Of a stretch of 61,194 bases of DNA, positions 50,543-60,904 are shown piece after piece. Position 1 is the stretch's first letter, and each line of letters opens with the position of its first letter. Both the position numbers and the translations under genes were made by a program. Source of the stretch: an uncultured Chthonomonas sp. (GTDB taxonomy: Bacteria > Armatimonadota > Chthonomonadetes > Chthonomonadales > CAJBBX01); contig CAJBBX010000043.1 of the NCBI GenBank assembly GCA_903951425.1, positions 1 through 61,194 on the forward strand. Reading direction: 5' to 3'. Under the pieces are notes generated by a model that searched no databases, was not told the origin of the DNA, and was given only the letters and a program-made list of their open reading frames with translations.

Positions 50543-50896
50543 CTACCTCGGCGCGCCGGGCGGTGGGAAGCCCCCCGACATCGGGCTGTTGCCCATGCCC
50601 ATGCTCATGCCACCCGATGTCGAAACGGGCGCACCGGCCGGAGCCATGCCGCTGCCAGAGCCCACGCCGGGCCGGCCCTGACCCGACGCGTTGGGCGACA
50701 CCATGCCGCCGGACGGCGTAACGACGCCACCGGACGATGCCATGGGTGCGCCCGTGGTGTTGACGGCCCGCGGGCCGCCACCCGGCGACATCTTGTAGGG
50801 CGCCGGACGGGCCGCCTTGTAGCCAAAACCGACCACCACCGCGAGCACCGCCACCAGGGCGATGACGATGATCACGGGGCTAACCTCTGTCTTCAT
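50543..50896 (-). CDS. single-TM small protein with Gly/Pro/Met-rich tail
   Basis: 117 residues. Residues 8-28 (IIVIALVAVLAVVVGFGY) form one transmembrane helix; the rest is low complexity rich in Gly, Pro, Met, Ser. Similar short proteins are often found beside DUF1559 pilins in this phylum. Function unknown. It starts 27 bases after the pilin stop, so is probably in the same transcript. Confidence 0.7.
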   Translation of the reverse strand: MKTEVSPVIIVIALVAVLAVVVGFGYKAARPAPYKMSPGGGPRAVNTTGAPMASSGGVVTPSGGMVSPNASGQGRPGVGSGSGMAPAGAPVSTSGGMSMGMGNSPMSGGFPPPGAPR

Positions 50897-50923
50897 GGGT
50901 TGCTCTTTTCGGGTGGCCGATGC

Positions 50924-51712
<789 letters not shown>

Positions 51713-51827
51713 ACGGATGGCTTCCTTTCTTCTCGGCGGCGTTGAACGCCGCTCTCGGTTGCCCGCCATGATAACACCGCCAGCCAACTTTGGCAAGTGC
51801 GACCGTCCGCTCAAGCCGTCACGCGCC

Positions 51828-52682
51828 TCACCGCACGTCGAGGAAGCTGCCCTGCTGAAGCTGAGCGAAGGCCTGGCGTAGCTCATTGTCGGTGTTCATG
51901 GCGATGGGGCCGCGCCACGCTACCGGCTCACGGAGAGGACGGCCCGAGACGAGCAGGAAGCGCGTTCCGGTCTCGCCGGCCTCCACCACGACTTCGTTGC
52001 CGCCGTCGAAGAGCACAAGGGTCCGATTGCCCGCGACGGGCGAAGAGGGGTCGGCGAACCGGGCCGAGCCGTCGAACACGTAGGCAAATGCGTTCGCCGC
52101 GTCGTCCACCGGCAACGCCTTGCGGGCGCCCGCCGGCACGGTCACGTCCAGATAGGTTGGGTTCGCGGCGATGCCCTCGACCGGCCCGGTCACGCCCCAA
52201 AGCTCCCCGCATACCACCCGTGCGACCACGCCGTCGCCCTCCGACGCCTCGGGTATCCCGCAGGAGGGGATGTCCTGGTAGCGGGGCGCGCACATCTTGG
52301 CGGCCGCCGGCAGGTTGGCCCAAAGTTGGAAGCCGTACATCCGGCCCTGGGCGTCGCCCCGGGGCATCTCCTGGTGCATGATGCCTCGGCCGGCGGTCAT
52401 CCACTGCACGTCTCCGGGACCGATCTCACCCGCGTTGCCGATGCTGTCGGCGTGGGCCACCGAACCGGCGAGTACGTAGGTGATCGTCTCGATCCCCCGG
52501 TGCGGGTGCCATGGGAAGCCGGCGGCGTAGTCCTCGCTGCGATCACCGCGGAAGTCGTCCAGGAGAAGGAACGGATCGGTCTCGTCCGTATCACCGAACC
52601 CGAATGCCCTGCGCAGGCGCACTCCGGCGCCTTCCAACGTAGGAGCCGACTGTGTAGCACGGCTAACTGGGCGGATCGTCAT
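51828..52682 (-). CDS. pirin-family bicupin protein
   Basis: 284 residues. Metal-binding His in [24 protein letters not shown], plus [18 protein letters not shown] with the final His and Glu, all intact. Second cupin about 170-270 ([11 protein letters not shown]). Pirins are iron proteins; some act as quercetin 2,3-dioxygenase and others are linked to stress regulation. Actual job here unknown. Its start is 164 bases from the divergent propeller-phosphoesterase. Confidence 0.92.
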   Translation of the reverse strand: MTIRPVSRATQSAPTLEGAGVRLRRAFGFGDTDETDPFLLLDDFRGDRSEDYAAGFPWHPHRGIETITYVLAGSVAHADSIGNAGEIGPGDVQWMTAGRGIMHQEMPRGDAQGRMYGFQLWANLPAAAKMCAPRYQDIPSCGIPEASEGDGVVARVVCGELWGVTGPVEGIAANPTYLDVTVPAGARKALPVDDAANAFAYVFDGSARFADPSSPVAGNRTLVLFDGGNEVVVEAGETGTRFLLVSGRPLREPVAWRGPIAMNTDNELRQAFAQLQQGSFLDVR

Positions 52683-52846
52683 GGCTTTCTCCCTACAGCC
52701 GGATGCGCTCGGCGCGATTTGGTCTATGCTTACTACGACGGGTGCGACGGCCCGGTTAGCCGGGGCTGCCGACCCAGTACGCCTCGCCTCAGGGTGGGGC
52801 CGAAATGCGCGGGATCGGCGCCGCCGGTCGCCGCCGGAGAGCTGCT

Positions 52847-55381
52847 ATGGCGTTCAGGTTCATCGGGATGTCGGCGACTGCGGTCGCCGCGATCGTTGCT
52901 GCCTCTGCCGGCGGCAACCGCGGTGATGACGCGCCGCCCAGGGTCGGGTTCCAGCAGGACGGGTCAGTCTTCGTCTCCACTAACCAGACCATCACGCCGG
53001 CCGGGTTGCTGAACCGCACCGAGGGGGCGCGCCCCAAGGATGTGGCCACGGCGCCGGACGGAAGCTGTGTCGCGGTCCTTGCCACCAGCCGTATCATCTT
53101 CTACGCCCCCGACGGCAGGCAGGTCGAGCAGGTGGGCTTCGGCGCGGGTCCATTGGGGCTCGCGTGGACCCCCGATAGCCAGTCGCTCTATGCCTCGGCA
53201 AGCGATGGCAAGGTTTTCAAGCTGATCCGCTCCGGCGACAAGTGGACCGTCGGCGCCCGCATCGTGGTGGCCGAGGGTAAGCTTGCGCCTCAGCCTGCGG
53301 GCCTGGCCGTCTCGCCGGACGGCGCCACGCTCTACGTCGCGCTGGGGATGCGCAACGCCGTGGCGGTGGTGGATCTTCGCTCCCTCACCGTGTCGTCGAC
53401 CGTCCCCGTAGGCGTCTGCCCCTACCACGTCGCCCTTTCGCCTGATGGCCGCACGCTGCTGGTGGCCAATCGCGGCGGACGGCCTGCACGGCCGGGCAGT
53501 AGTGGCTCGGCGCTCTCCGCCGGCGCGGCCCTGGCCATTGACCGCCGCACCGACGCTGCACGGCGCGGTACGGTCACGATCATCGATACGACGACGCTGG
53601 CGATGCAACACCTCGACGTGGGTCGGCAGCCCTCCGGCATGGCCGTCTCACCCGACGGCCGGACCGCCTGGGTAGCCAACTCCGACAGCGACGATCTGAG
53701 CGTGATCGATCTGGTCCGCCGCCGCGTCGTCCGAACGCTTTCCCTGAGGCCCGCCGACGACCCCGGCTTCGGCCAGATGCCCACCGGAGTGGCCCTGAGC
53801 CGGGATGGCCAACGGCTCTACGTCACCTGCGGCGGCGCCAATGCGCTGGCTGTGGTGGAAGCCGGCGACACGACCCGCGTGCTTGGATGGGCGCCCTCGG
53901 CCTGGTATCCCATCGACGTGGCGCTCTGCGGCGACAAGATCGTTGTCGCCTGCTCCAAGGGCGTCGGCAGCAGGCCGATCGCTAAGACCAATCGCTTCGG
54001 CGTCCACGACAACGTCGGTTCGGTTCAGTTCCTGGGCGAGGCCGACCTGAGCGCCCTTGATGCCCTGAACCATAGGGTTGCGGCCAACAACAAGTGGGGT
54101 ATCGAGCCCGGGCCGCGCCGGGGAATGGAGCCGCGGCCTGTGCCCGAGCGCGTGGGCGAGCCCTCGGTCTTCAGGCACGTCGTCTACATCATCAAAGAGA
54201 ACCACACCTACGACACCACGCTGGGCGACATCAAGGAGGGCAACGGCGACCCGGCGCTGACGATCTTCGGTGAGAACGTGACGCCGAACCAGCATGCCCT
54301 GGCTAGGCAGTTCGTGTTGCTCGACAACACCTACACCAGCGGCACCAACTCCGCGGACGGCCACCAGTGGGTCTCCTCCTCCGTGGCCAACGGATATATG
54401 GAGCAGAACTACCAGTCCTACGCTCGCAGCTATCCCTACGACGGCGGCGACGCCCTGGCCTACTCGCCGGCGGGCTTCCTCTGGAATGCCGCCGCCGCCC
54501 GGGGCCTCAGCGTGCGCGTCTACGGCGAGTTCGTGAATAGGCCCAAGGTGCTGGCGCCGGATGGCAGGAAGAAGCCGACGTGGACCGACCTCTGGCGCGA
54601 CTACCAGTCGGGCGCCAACCAGTACACCATCAAGGCCGAGACCGACAACGCGGCCCTGCGCCGCTTCTTGCACCCGCGCTTCATCGGCTTCCCGCAGACT
54701 GTTTCCGATCAGTGGCGCGCCGACCAGTACCTCGCCGACCTGACCCAGTTCGAGCGCACAGGCAAGATGCCGGCCCTCTCGATCATGCTCCTGCCCAACG
54801 ACCACACCTCCGGAACCTCGCCGGGCATGCCGACGCCGCGTGCCGCTGTGGCCGACAACGACCTGGCGCTGGGCCGCATCGTGGAGGCCATCTCCCGGTC
54901 GCGCTTCTGGAAGGAGACGCTCATCCTCGCCATGGAGGATGATTCGCAGCTTGGCGTCGACCATGTGGACGGCCACCGGACCCTTGCGTTCTGCATCTCG
55001 CCGTACACGCGGCGCGGCGCCGTCGTGAGCGAGCCGTACACCCATACCTCCATCGCACGGACCATCGGGCTGGTGCTGGGTATCCCGCCGATGAACCGGT
55101 TCGACCGCACCGCACGGCCCATGTCGGCTTGCTTCACCGGCGTCCCGGACTACGCGCCCTACACCCACCTTGCCGCTCGCGTGAAGCTGGACGAGATGAA
55201 CCCCGCCGCCGCCGCGCTTCGGGGCGAGGCGCGCCGCCTGGCGGTGGCCTCGGGCAGGCAGGACTTCAGCGACGTAGACCGGGCGGACGCCAAGGTAGTC
55301 GCACGGGCGGTTTGGCTCTCCCGCAAGCCGACCCAGCCCTTCCCGTGGGACCACTATCACCCAGTCGAGGACGACGACTGA
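52847..55381 (+). CDS. exported YVTN beta-propeller plus phosphoesterase-family protein
   Basis: ATG 52847 after GGAGAG; 844 residues, signal-like start (FIGMSATAVAAIVAASAGG). Residues 60-380 form a seven-blade-type propeller (LAVSPDGATLYVALGMRNAVAVVDLRS, VALSPDGRTLLVANRG, MAVSPDGRTAWVANSDSDDLSVIDL, VALSRDGQRLYVTCGGANALAVV). From about 445 a phosphoesterase domain follows: HVVYIIKENHTYDTTLGDI, DNTYTSGTNSADGHQWV and LSIMLLPNDHTSGTSPGMPTP, then ILAMEDDSQLGVDHVDGHRT, as in acid phosphatase / non-haemolytic phospholipase C relatives. Substrate unknown. The stop overlaps the GH109-like start (TGATG). Confidence 0.88.
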   Translation: MAFRFIGMSATAVAAIVAASAGGNRGDDAPPRVGFQQDGSVFVSTNQTITPAGLLNRTEGARPKDVATAPDGSCVAVLATSRIIFYAPDGRQVEQVGFGAGPLGLAWTPDSQSLYASASDGKVFKLIRSGDKWTVGARIVVAEGKLAPQPAGLAVSPDGATLYVALGMRNAVAVVDLRSLTVSSTVPVGVCPYHVALSPDGRTLLVANRGGRPARPGSSGSALSAGAALAIDRRTDAARRGTVTIIDTTTLAMQHLDVGRQPSGMAVSPDGRTAWVANSDSDDLSVIDLVRRRVVRTLSLRPADDPGFGQMPTGVALSRDGQRLYVTCGGANALAVVEAGDTTRVLGWAPSAWYPIDVALCGDKIVVACSKGVGSRPIAKTNRFGVHDNVGSVQFLGEADLSALDALNHRVAANNKWGIEPGPRRGMEPRPVPERVGEPSVFRHVVYIIKENHTYDTTLGDIKEGNGDPALTIFGENVTPNQHALARQFVLLDNTYTSGTNSADGHQWVSSSVANGYMEQNYQSYARSYPYDGGDALAYSPAGFLWNAAAARGLSVRVYGEFVNRPKVLAPDGRKKPTWTDLWRDYQSGANQYTIKAETDNAALRRFLHPRFIGFPQTVSDQWRADQYLADLTQFERTGKMPALSIMLLPNDHTSGTSPGMPTPRAAVADNDLALGRIVEAISRSRFWKETLILAMEDDSQLGVDHVDGHRTLAFCISPYTRRGAVVSEPYTHTSIARTIGLVLGIPPMNRFDRTARPMSACFTGVPDYAPYTHLAARVKLDEMNPAAAALRGEARRLAVASGRQDFSDVDRADAKVVARAVWLSRKPTQPFPWDHYHPVEDDD

Positions 55382-56673
55382 TGCCCACTCTTAGCCGCAA
55401 AGAGGCGTTGGGCGCCGGCGCGCTGGCCATCGGCGCGGCGGCGGGTGCGCTCGGCGAGCCCGCGGCACCAACCGTGCGCGTGGGCGTGGTGGGAGTGGGC
55501 GGCCGCGGCTCCGGCCTGCTGGGCATGATGCTCCAGATGCCCGACGTGGTCGTACCTGCCCTCTGCGACATCGACCGAGCGAGGCTGGATGCCGCCCAGG
55601 CCATGGTAGCGGCTTCCGGCCGGCCCAGGCCCATCGGCTACTCCAGCGGCGACGAGGCCTACCGGCAGATGATGGAGCGCGACGACTTGGACGCCGTCGT
55701 CATCGCCACGCCCTGGAACTGGCACACGCCCATGGCCGTCCGCGCCATGGAGCGAGGCATCTACGCGGCGGTGGAGGTGCCCTGCTCGCTCTCCGTGGCC
55801 GAGTGCTGGGAGTTGGTTAACACGTCCGAGAAGACCGGCGTGCCCTGCATGATGCTGGAGAACTGGAGCTTCCGGCGCGACAACCTGGCGGTCCTGCAGA
55901 TGATCCGCAAGGGCCTGCTCGGTGAGATGGTCCACTGCCACTGCGCCCACTCGCACGACTGCATCGACCACTGGTTCTTCGACCCACAGGGCGTTGACCG
56001 CTGGCCGGCCCGCTTCTTGGTCGAGCACAACCGCGACCAGTATCCCACCCACAGCCTTGGCCCGGTGCTCAGCTGGATGGACATCAACTGCGGCGACGTC
56101 TTCGCCTCGGTCACCTCCACCGCCACCGATTCGCGGGCCATCAACGCCTACTTCGCCCGCCGGTTCGGTCCGGAGCACCCCGGCGCCAAGCGGCGCTACA
56201 AGCAGGGCGATATCGTGACGTCGGTCATCCGAACCGCACTCGGCAAGAGCGTTGTGGTCAACTTCGACATGCAGCTGCCGCGCCCCTACGACAATCGATG
56301 GATGGTGCAGGGGACGCTGGGCGTCTACGATGAGGACCAGAAGTCTGTCTACATCACGGGCCGCAGCCCCGCCTATCACCAGTGGGAACCGTTCGAGCCC
56401 TATCAGTCCGAGTTCGACCATCCCTGGTGGCGCTCCGGCGGCGCTCCGGCGGCGGCGGCGCACGGCGGCACCGACTCGCTGGAGCTACGGCTCTTCCTGA
56501 ATTCGGTGAAGGCCCGGATCCAAACGCCCATCGACGTCTACGACTCCGTCACTATGAGCGCCCTCGTGGCCCTCTCCGGCGAGTCGATCGCCCGCAAGAG
56601 CGCCCCGGTGAAGTGGCCCGACTTCACGCGGGGCAAATGGAAGCAGCGCAAGCCCGCGTTCGGTTTGGTCTGA
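55381..56673 (+). CDS. Gfo/Idh/MocA oxidoreductase, GH109-like
   Basis: 430 residues, start shares a base with the previous stop. The N-terminus SRKEALGAGALAIGAAAGAL is a weak Tat-type signal (Arg-Lys). Rossmann motif VGVVGVGGRGSGLLGMML, then ALCDIDRARL, DLDAVVIATPWNWHTPMAVRAMERGIYAAVEVPCS. That is the GH109 pattern, in which NAD works in alpha-N-acetylgalactosaminidase action. C-terminal domain holds HDCIDHWFFDPQG, HSLGPVLSWMDINCGD and NFDMQLPRPYDNRWMVQGTLG. Could be an N-acetylgalactosaminidase or a related sugar oxidoreductase. Probably co-transcribed with the phosphoesterase. Confidence 0.88.
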   Translation: MPTLSRKEALGAGALAIGAAAGALGEPAAPTVRVGVVGVGGRGSGLLGMMLQMPDVVVPALCDIDRARLDAAQAMVAASGRPRPIGYSSGDEAYRQMMERDDLDAVVIATPWNWHTPMAVRAMERGIYAAVEVPCSLSVAECWELVNTSEKTGVPCMMLENWSFRRDNLAVLQMIRKGLLGEMVHCHCAHSHDCIDHWFFDPQGVDRWPARFLVEHNRDQYPTHSLGPVLSWMDINCGDVFASVTSTATDSRAINAYFARRFGPEHPGAKRRYKQGDIVTSVIRTALGKSVVVNFDMQLPRPYDNRWMVQGTLGVYDEDQKSVYITGRSPAYHQWEPFEPYQSEFDHPWWRSGGAPAAAAHGGTDSLELRLFLNSVKARIQTPIDVYDSVTMSALVALSGESIARKSAPVKWPDFTRGKWKQRKPAFGLV

Positions 56674-56691
56674 GAACGGTACCGCCCTGCG

Positions 56692-59600
56692 CTACGGAGC
56701 CATCGTGACGATCGCCGAGCCGCTACTGGGTTGGTATGCGTTGTCTCCGTCGAACGTGGCGGTCATCGTGTAGGCGCCGTAGCCGGCAAACCACGAGGAT
56801 CCGACCCAGACCCAGCCTCGGCTACTGGTGGGCGCCTCACACAGGATCGTGCCGCCGTACCGAAGGGCGATCATCTTCCCGGCCAACGGCGCCATATCCG
56901 GGGTCCTGCGAAGGTATGCCTGAAGCTCAAGTTGCTGCCCCAGGCCTGCGTGTATGGTGCGCGGCCCGAGCCAGAGCATGGTCGGCGCCTTCGATACCGC
57001 CAGAGCAGCCGTGCCGCTCGATGGACGGAACCCGCCGTCGCCTGCCCATTGCACCCGCAGCGTCCGGTCGCCGGCGCCGACGGCCTCGGGGATTACCGGG
57101 GTCAGCAGGGCGCGGCCCTGGTAGTTGGTGGTCGCGGAGCCCATCGCGACGCCGTTGACCTCGAACTCCAGCACCTTGCCCGCTACGGGCGCCCGACTGG
57201 GGAGGCGATAGAGGTATCCCCGAACGACAGCCTTGCCACAGAGCACGGCCGTGGCGTCCGGCGCCACCACTTCGGTGTCGTAGGTGTCGGCGGCCAGGTG
57301 CGCGGAGCCCCAGCTCGCGAGGTAGGCGTTGTCGCCGGCGAAGGCCAGATCGAGCCTTCGGCCGGCAGGCCCATCCGCGACGATCCAGTCGAGGACGGCC
57401 TCGCCGCCGGCACTGGTTGTGGCGGAGCCGATCGCGACGCCGTCCACCGTGAACCTGAGGCTCTTTCCCCCGATGAAGGTCTTGGTCTCCCACTCGTACA
57501 GGTAGGCCTTCAGGCGCACCGTGTCGGTGATGGCGCCGACCCTGTCAGGGACGTAGATGGCCGTCTGGACCCCCTGTCGAACGGTCAGAGTGGCGACCCC
57601 GTCTGCCGGCTCATATTCGTTGTCGCCCGCGAACACCGCGCGGATTTCGCGAGTCTGTGGGCCTGCCTGGACCGGCATCGTTGCCCAGGCTAGCCCGGCC
57701 GCATTGGTGGCATGCCACCCGAGCGGCGTACCGTCGATCAGGAAGGTCACCATCTTGCCGACAAGCGGGGCGCCATCATCTGCCTGGCGCAACGTGGCTC
57801 TCAGGGCTGCCGATCTACCGGGCGAGGTGGCCGCATCGGCGGCAGTGATGGCGGTTCTGATGCCTCGGGCGTCGACTGCGAGCGTGCCCAGGCCGGTGCT
57901 CGGCTCGAAGTCGACGTCACCGCCAAAGGCGGCCGTGATGGTCTGGCTCCCCCAGGTCGGCGGCGTGTACGACAACCGCACCGTACCGTCGGCGTCGGCG
58001 ATGGCCGAGCCTATGGGCACGCCGTCCACAGCGAAGGTCGTTGGCGCGCCGGCGATGCCGACCTTGCGGCCGTCGTTTGCCGTGTTGGTTACAACTGCGA
58101 CCAGGTCGAGGGGTTCCCGGGCGAACCCGGCGGCATCGGCCATATCAGTCGCCGTGTTGCCGCGAACGACCTTGAATGACCTGCTCCCGCCTGCCGGCGC
58201 GTAGTCTGCATCGCCGTCCAATGTGCCGACGAGCGTGTGCGAACCAACGGAACCCCGCGCGATCCGGTATGGGAATCGAGCGCAGCCGGTCGAGTCCGTA
58301 ACAGGGTCCGGCTGCAAGGCGACACCGTCCAGTGCCATGTGGACTGCTCTACCGGGTACCGGTGAGCCGTTAGCCCATGCCTCTGCCCGCCACTCCACGC
58401 CATCTCCTACACCGTAGGTTGACGCGCTTGGATACCCGTACACGTTGAGCGCCACTATATGAAGACGATTCCATTTGTATAGCCAAATGCGTAAGCGTGG
58501 ATCAACCATATCGCCCATATCAGCTCCGGTGGCGTAGATGTTGCCCGAGGCATCAACGGTCACTGCAGTGGCGCTGCCGAGGGTGCCCAGTATGCCTCCC
58601 CACGTAAGCGCTCGGCCGTCAGCCCGGAGCTTGGCGATGAAGGCGTAGTTCCACCGTTGCGCGTCGCCCAGGAAGCCCGCCTGTTCGGTCATGCCCGCAA
58701 TGAATGCCGCGCCGTCGGCATCCAGGGCGATGCAGTAGCCGTCGTCGTCACGTGCGCCACCCATGAATGTGCTGTACACAAGGGCGCCACCGTCGGCGGT
58801 GAGCCTGGTGACGAATATGTCGGACTGGTAATCGAACCAATCCTCGTAGTGCGTGTCGTAAGCGCCCGCGGTCGTGGGGAAGTTCGGCGAGAACGTCCTG
58901 CCGGTAACGGTGGCACGGTTGTCGCTGTCAAGGGCGATGGCGTAGCCGTAGTCGCCCGAGGATCCACCGAGGAAGGTGCTGAAGGCCAGGCCTGTGCCGT
59001 CGGGGTTCAGCTTGGTCACAAACACATCATATAAGTTGTACGACCTGTCAAATGCCCCCGGCGTCGTGGGGTAGTCGGCCGACTGCGTCGTTCCGACGAC
59101 ATGCGCACACCCGCCCGCATCGACTGTCAGGTCTCCGGGCTCGTCGTTCGCGGCGCCACCAAGGTAGGTGCCGTAGACCAGAGACCGTATGTCTGCGGAG
59201 AGCTTCGCGACGAAGGCGTCCCCTCCCCCGAACGGCGTGACGGCGAACGCTCCCGGCGTGGTCGGGAAGTCGGCGGAGGCAGTCGGGCCGGCAACGTAGA
59301 CGGAACCTGCGTCGTCCAGCGCTAGGCCGCTTGTAGCTTCGTCGGCGGAGCCGCCCAGGTAGGTGCTGCCGACCAGCGTGGAGCCGTCGGCGGAGAGGCG
59401 GGCGACGAAGGCGTCGCGTCCGCCGCTGTGGGTCGCATCAAACGCCGCCACGGTAGGGAAGTCGGCTGAGCGCGTTGAGCCGCAAACAGTGGCCGAGCCG
59501 AAGCGGTCGACAACGATGTCCGATGGGCTGTCCTCGCCGGAGCCACCCACGTAGGTGCAGTAGACATAGCCGGAGCCATCGGGTGCTAGCTTCGCGACGA

Positions 59601-60459
59601 AGGCGTCAGTACCCCCGTTGTGCGTCGTATCGAACGCACCGATGGTAACCGGAAAGCCGGCACCGGTGTCGCCGGTCAGGTAGGCAGAGCCGACGGCGTC
59701 CCCGGCCACATCCGAGCACCCGGCCTCCAGGAGCCGGCCATACTCCAGCACCGGGTCCACCACCAGCGGCCGCGACGTGTCATACCGGGCCACCTGGAAC
59801 GCCACGCTGTTGCGCTCCAGCTTGTAGCTGCAGGCGACCTGCTTGCGGACGCCGTACACCGTCTGGTAGGCGTAGGGGCGGTTCAGCGTCACGTCACCGC
59901 AGGCGGTTGACGCGACCAGTGCGCCGCCGCGCGCCTTCAGCGACTTCGCGCCGGAGAGCGCCAGGCGGATACGCGAGGGGTCGGCGCCGGGCTCCACGAC
60001 GAAGTCGTACTCCAGCGCGTTGCCCGTTCCGGCGCCGTAGGTCACCAGGTCGATGCCGGGGTAGACGCCGGCCATGCGGACGCCGGAGTAGGTGGGGATG
60101 CTGGTGCGCCACTTCTTGGGGTCGTTGCCCATGAAGTAGTTCACGATGCCGGGGAGCTTCTTCACGCCCACGGTGGCCACGCGGGGGTTTGCGCCCTGCA
60201 GCTTCAGCCGGAGCGCCGCCGCCTTGCCCTTGCCCCGCAGCGACAGCACCATCTCGCGCTTAGTCAGGAAGAGCGTGCCCTGCCCCGTCCGAGCCACAAA
60301 CTCCACCTGCCGCGGCCAGCGCCCGGTGTTCCTCTCGAAGGCCACGCCCAGGTGGGGCATGGAGACCCGGGGCTGATCAGGCGGCGCAGCGGACGCTCCC
60401 GCAGCCGCAAGCACGAAACACGTACTGATCAGAGCACTCAGCGCAACCGGTGACACCAT
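56692..60459 (-). CDS. large secreted SBBP-repeat / Ig-like surface protein
   Basis: ATG 60459 with GGGAGG five bases upstream; 1255 residues with a signal peptide ending GASAA. Residues 30-250 are an N-terminal domain with VEFVARTGQGTLFLTKREMVLSL, common before SBBP repeats. About 260-650 hold SBBP blades (DAFVAKLAPDGSGYVYCTYVGGSGEDS, DAFVARLSADGSTLVGSTYLGGSADEA, DVFVTKLNPDGTGLAFSTFLGG and others). From about 680 to the end there are about six Ig-like repeats of 90-100 residues, each with a GKxxxFxVDGxxIGSAxTxxxG motif and a FAGDxxY strand. Expected location: cell surface or secreted; may bind polymer or other cells. The next gene upstream carries a related Ig repeat. Confidence 0.88.
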   Translation of the reverse strand: MVSPVALSALISTCFVLAAAGASAAPPDQPRVSMPHLGVAFERNTGRWPRQVEFVARTGQGTLFLTKREMVLSLRGKGKAAALRLKLQGANPRVATVGVKKLPGIVNYFMGNDPKKWRTSIPTYSGVRMAGVYPGIDLVTYGAGTGNALEYDFVVEPGADPSRIRLALSGAKSLKARGGALVASTACGDVTLNRPYAYQTVYGVRKQVACSYKLERNSVAFQVARYDTSRPLVVDPVLEYGRLLEAGCSDVAGDAVGSAYLTGDTGAGFPVTIGAFDTTHNGGTDAFVAKLAPDGSGYVYCTYVGGSGEDSPSDIVVDRFGSATVCGSTRSADFPTVAAFDATHSGGRDAFVARLSADGSTLVGSTYLGGSADEATSGLALDDAGSVYVAGPTASADFPTTPGAFAVTPFGGGDAFVAKLSADIRSLVYGTYLGGAANDEPGDLTVDAGGCAHVVGTTQSADYPTTPGAFDRSYNLYDVFVTKLNPDGTGLAFSTFLGGSSGDYGYAIALDSDNRATVTGRTFSPNFPTTAGAYDTHYEDWFDYQSDIFVTRLTADGGALVYSTFMGGARDDDGYCIALDADGAAFIAGMTEQAGFLGDAQRWNYAFIAKLRADGRALTWGGILGTLGSATAVTVDASGNIYATGADMGDMVDPRLRIWLYKWNRLHIVALNVYGYPSASTYGVGDGVEWRAEAWANGSPVPGRAVHMALDGVALQPDPVTDSTGCARFPYRIARGSVGSHTLVGTLDGDADYAPAGGSRSFKVVRGNTATDMADAAGFAREPLDLVAVVTNTANDGRKVGIAGAPTTFAVDGVPIGSAIADADGTVRLSYTPPTWGSQTITAAFGGDVDFEPSTGLGTLAVDARGIRTAITAADAATSPGRSAALRATLRQADDGAPLVGKMVTFLIDGTPLGWHATNAAGLAWATMPVQAGPQTREIRAVFAGDNEYEPADGVATLTVRQGVQTAIYVPDRVGAITDTVRLKAYLYEWETKTFIGGKSLRFTVDGVAIGSATTSAGGEAVLDWIVADGPAGRRLDLAFAGDNAYLASWGSAHLAADTYDTEVVAPDATAVLCGKAVVRGYLYRLPSRAPVAGKVLEFEVNGVAMGSATTNYQGRALLTPVIPEAVGAGDRTLRVQWAGDGGFRPSSGTAALAVSKAPTMLWLGPRTIHAGLGQQLELQAYLRRTPDMAPLAGKMIALRYGGTILCEAPTSSRGWVWVGSSWFAGYGAYTMTATFDGDNAYQPSSGSAIVTMAP

Positions 60460-60594
60460 GACAACCTCCCGCATCGGGTTAACAGGAATCGAAACCTTCG
60501 GTACGGTGGCATACTGCCGCTGGCTTTGTCAAGGGGTACTGGCGGAGGTGCGGCGGGCGCGGCCGTGGGTCTCGATACGCCTGTCCGCTGGACT

Positions 60595-60856
60595 GCGAAC
60601 AGGCACTCGACCGACGGTTTGGGCCAGTGGGACGGCGGTCCGGCACTTGGCCGACGGTCTGGAGGAGGGGCGGCATTTGCCCCTGACGTCGCCCTGAACG
60701 AAGTGAAGGGCCCCGCTCCATCGCCGCGGTGGCTTGCACCAAAGGCCCGCGCTTCGCGCCTGGGTACAAGGGTGCGGTGCACGGGTCGGGGTGCTTCGCT
60801 CCGCTCAGCACGACCGTCAAGGGCGGCGAACCGGCACTCCACCGACGGCTACGGCC
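60595..60856. repeat. three diverged copies of a 23-31 base repeat
   Basis: Copy A 60595-60625 and copy C 60826-60856 agree at 26 of 31 bases (core GGCACTC-ACCGACGG). A shorter copy B at about 60640-60662 shares GGCACTTGGCCGACGG. They lie in the gap 60460-60904, which otherwise has no gene I can see. Confidence 0.65.
60688..60814. repeat. second inverted pair of short hairpin repeats
   Basis: Unit 3 at 60688-60714 reads GTCGCCCTGA with inner AC-GAA-GT, then GAAGGGCCCC. Unit 4 on the other strand at 60787-60814 reads GTCGTGCTGA with inner GC-GGA-GC, then GAAGCACC. Outer stems are GCCC/GGGC and GTGC/GCAC, where units 1 and 2 have ATCC/GGAT-type, yet all keep the TGA/GAA internal loop. Confidence 0.6.
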
Positions 60857-60881
60857 CCGGAGCGGGTTGCCCCGGGGCCGT
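60851..60881 (-). terminator. strong GC hairpin after the Ig-repeat gene
   Basis: ACGGCCCCGG (60851-60860) pairs perfectly with CCGGGGCCGT (60872-60881), loop eleven bases; it begins 24 bases past the stop of the partial Ig-repeat gene on the minus strand. Confidence 0.6.
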
Positions 60882-60904
60882 TGTCGCACGTCAGCCGGTA
60901 GCGT

